Of a stretch of DNA of 64,000 nucleotides, positions 63,481 to 64,000 are shown one piece after another. Both the position numbers and the translations under genes were made by a program. Where the stretch lies: positions 35,003 to 99,002 of the forward strand of contig CAUYUJ010020719.1 of NCBI GenBank assembly GCA_963575745.1, written 5' to 3'. The notes under the pieces were generated by a model, which ran no database searches, was not told where the DNA came from, and was given only the letters and a program-made list of their open reading frames with translations. The DNA is from Prorocentrum cordatum. Taxonomy: Eukaryota; Sar; Dinophyceae; Prorocentrales; Prorocentraceae. Position 1 is the first letter of the stretch, and each line of letters begins with the position of its first letter.

Positions 63481-64000
63481 CGTCCTCTTCCTGTCTTGCT
63501 GGAGCCGCCAGCGTCGCTTCGCCCTCCCTCTTGCCTCCCCGAACCTGGGCCCGACCCTCCCTGGCTGGCCCCTCCGAGGCCGCCTGCTCTCTCCGAGGCA
63601 TGCCTGCTCGGTTCCGCGGCCGGCTCCTCTTCAAGAGGGAAGGTCGGGGGCGGAAAAGAGGGGGGTGATGATTAGGGGGGGGTGGATATCATGGCGGGGG
63701 TCATGATGTTTCCCCAGATCTCATGGCGCCTCTTCTTATTTCATTACGTCCCTGGTCCCCCCGCTGGGCCGCGCACATGCCGCCGGTCATGATTTGCACC
63801 CCCCCCTCTTGGACACCCCCCTCTTGGCCGCTCCCGAGATTCTGGCTGAGACTGTCTTGCTTTAGCACATCGGGTATGTTCTAAGACAATTGTTTTGGTT
63901 GTTAGAACATTCCCGGGTTCTTAGAACATCTCATGGTAGGCCTATAGGAAATCCGGGACGGTCGGTCCCTGCTCAAGATGCCGGGCGGGTCCAGGAATAA
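63481..64000. other. End of window; dispersed repeat and small inverted repeat
   Basis: 63640-63740 resembles 53400-53480. At 63868-63931 atgttctaaga faces tcttagaacat with another ttagaacat between. No gene is recognised before the window ends. Confidence 0.5.

Noticed and set aside
1-64000. CRISPR arrays, tRNA or rRNA genes
   Set aside because: The tandem arrays here lack a repeat-spacer pattern, and I saw no tRNA cloverleaf boxes or rRNA core sequences by eye. A covariance search would be needed to exclude small RNAs.

Overview
The window looks like nuclear DNA of a dinoflagellate. The evidence is one clear eukaryotic gene (prohibitin-2) with an apparent GC-AG intron and a short intron built on an inverted repeat, very GC-rich DNA, long trinucleotide microsatellites, and several decayed LINE-type retroelements whose 3' halves carry C2H2 fingers and a methyltransferase-like module of the kind seen in dinoflagellate genomes. 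There are no bacterial operons and I saw no rRNA, tRNA or CRISPR array. A 100-bp run of N (51483-51582) marks a scaffold gap. A GC-rich core dinoflagellate such as Prorocentrum is my guess; the genus cannot be fixed from this window.

Layout. 1-17.4 kb: repeats and microsatellites (tandem units of 178, 73 and about 81 bp, a (GCTGAG)n block, GGA/TCC and GAC tracts), dispersed short repeats, hairpin elements, and one weak candidate gene for a secreted serine/threonine/proline-rich protein (6698-7120). 17.9-20.7 kb: a decayed minus-strand LINE (A) that has lost its reverse transcriptase core, with a separate cysteine-rich ORF upstream at 22.4-23.0 kb. 23.0-29.0 kb: complex tandem arrays and unassigned DNA. 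29067-35145: a nearly complete tyrosine-recombinase-class (DIRS/Ngaro/PAT-like) retroelement with split direct repeats in the order A1-ORFs-B1-A2-B2, encoding gag, a DUF4326 domain, a methyltransferase-like domain, reverse transcriptase and RNase H, but no visible tyrosine recombinase. 35.5-40.1 kb: minus-strand LINE B. 42.4-44.24 kb: minus-strand LINE C. 44.23-44.7 kb: a plus-strand LINE tail (D). 45.06-48.2 kb: plus-strand LINE E with fingers and a methyltransferase-like domain. 52818-57636: the prohibitin-2 gene, three exons, 300 codons, whose 3.7-kb first intron holds an antisense LINE fragment (F) and whose 205-bp second intron is mostly an inverted-repeat element. 57.7-64 kb: more inverted-repeat elements, a 90-bp minisatellite, and a reverse copy of the composite repeat seen at 11.4-14.2 kb.

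The only confident host gene is prohibitin-2, which forms the ring complex of the mitochondrial inner membrane with prohibitin-1. Almost everything else is mobile or repetitive. The retroelements show a common theme: both the DIRS-like element and the LINEs carry a methyltransferase-like module with a PPC/TPC-type motif and a downstream Q-x-GA/GG-K motif.

Limits: all domain names come from reading motifs by eye. Most long open frames are translations of microsatellites or minisatellites and were left out.
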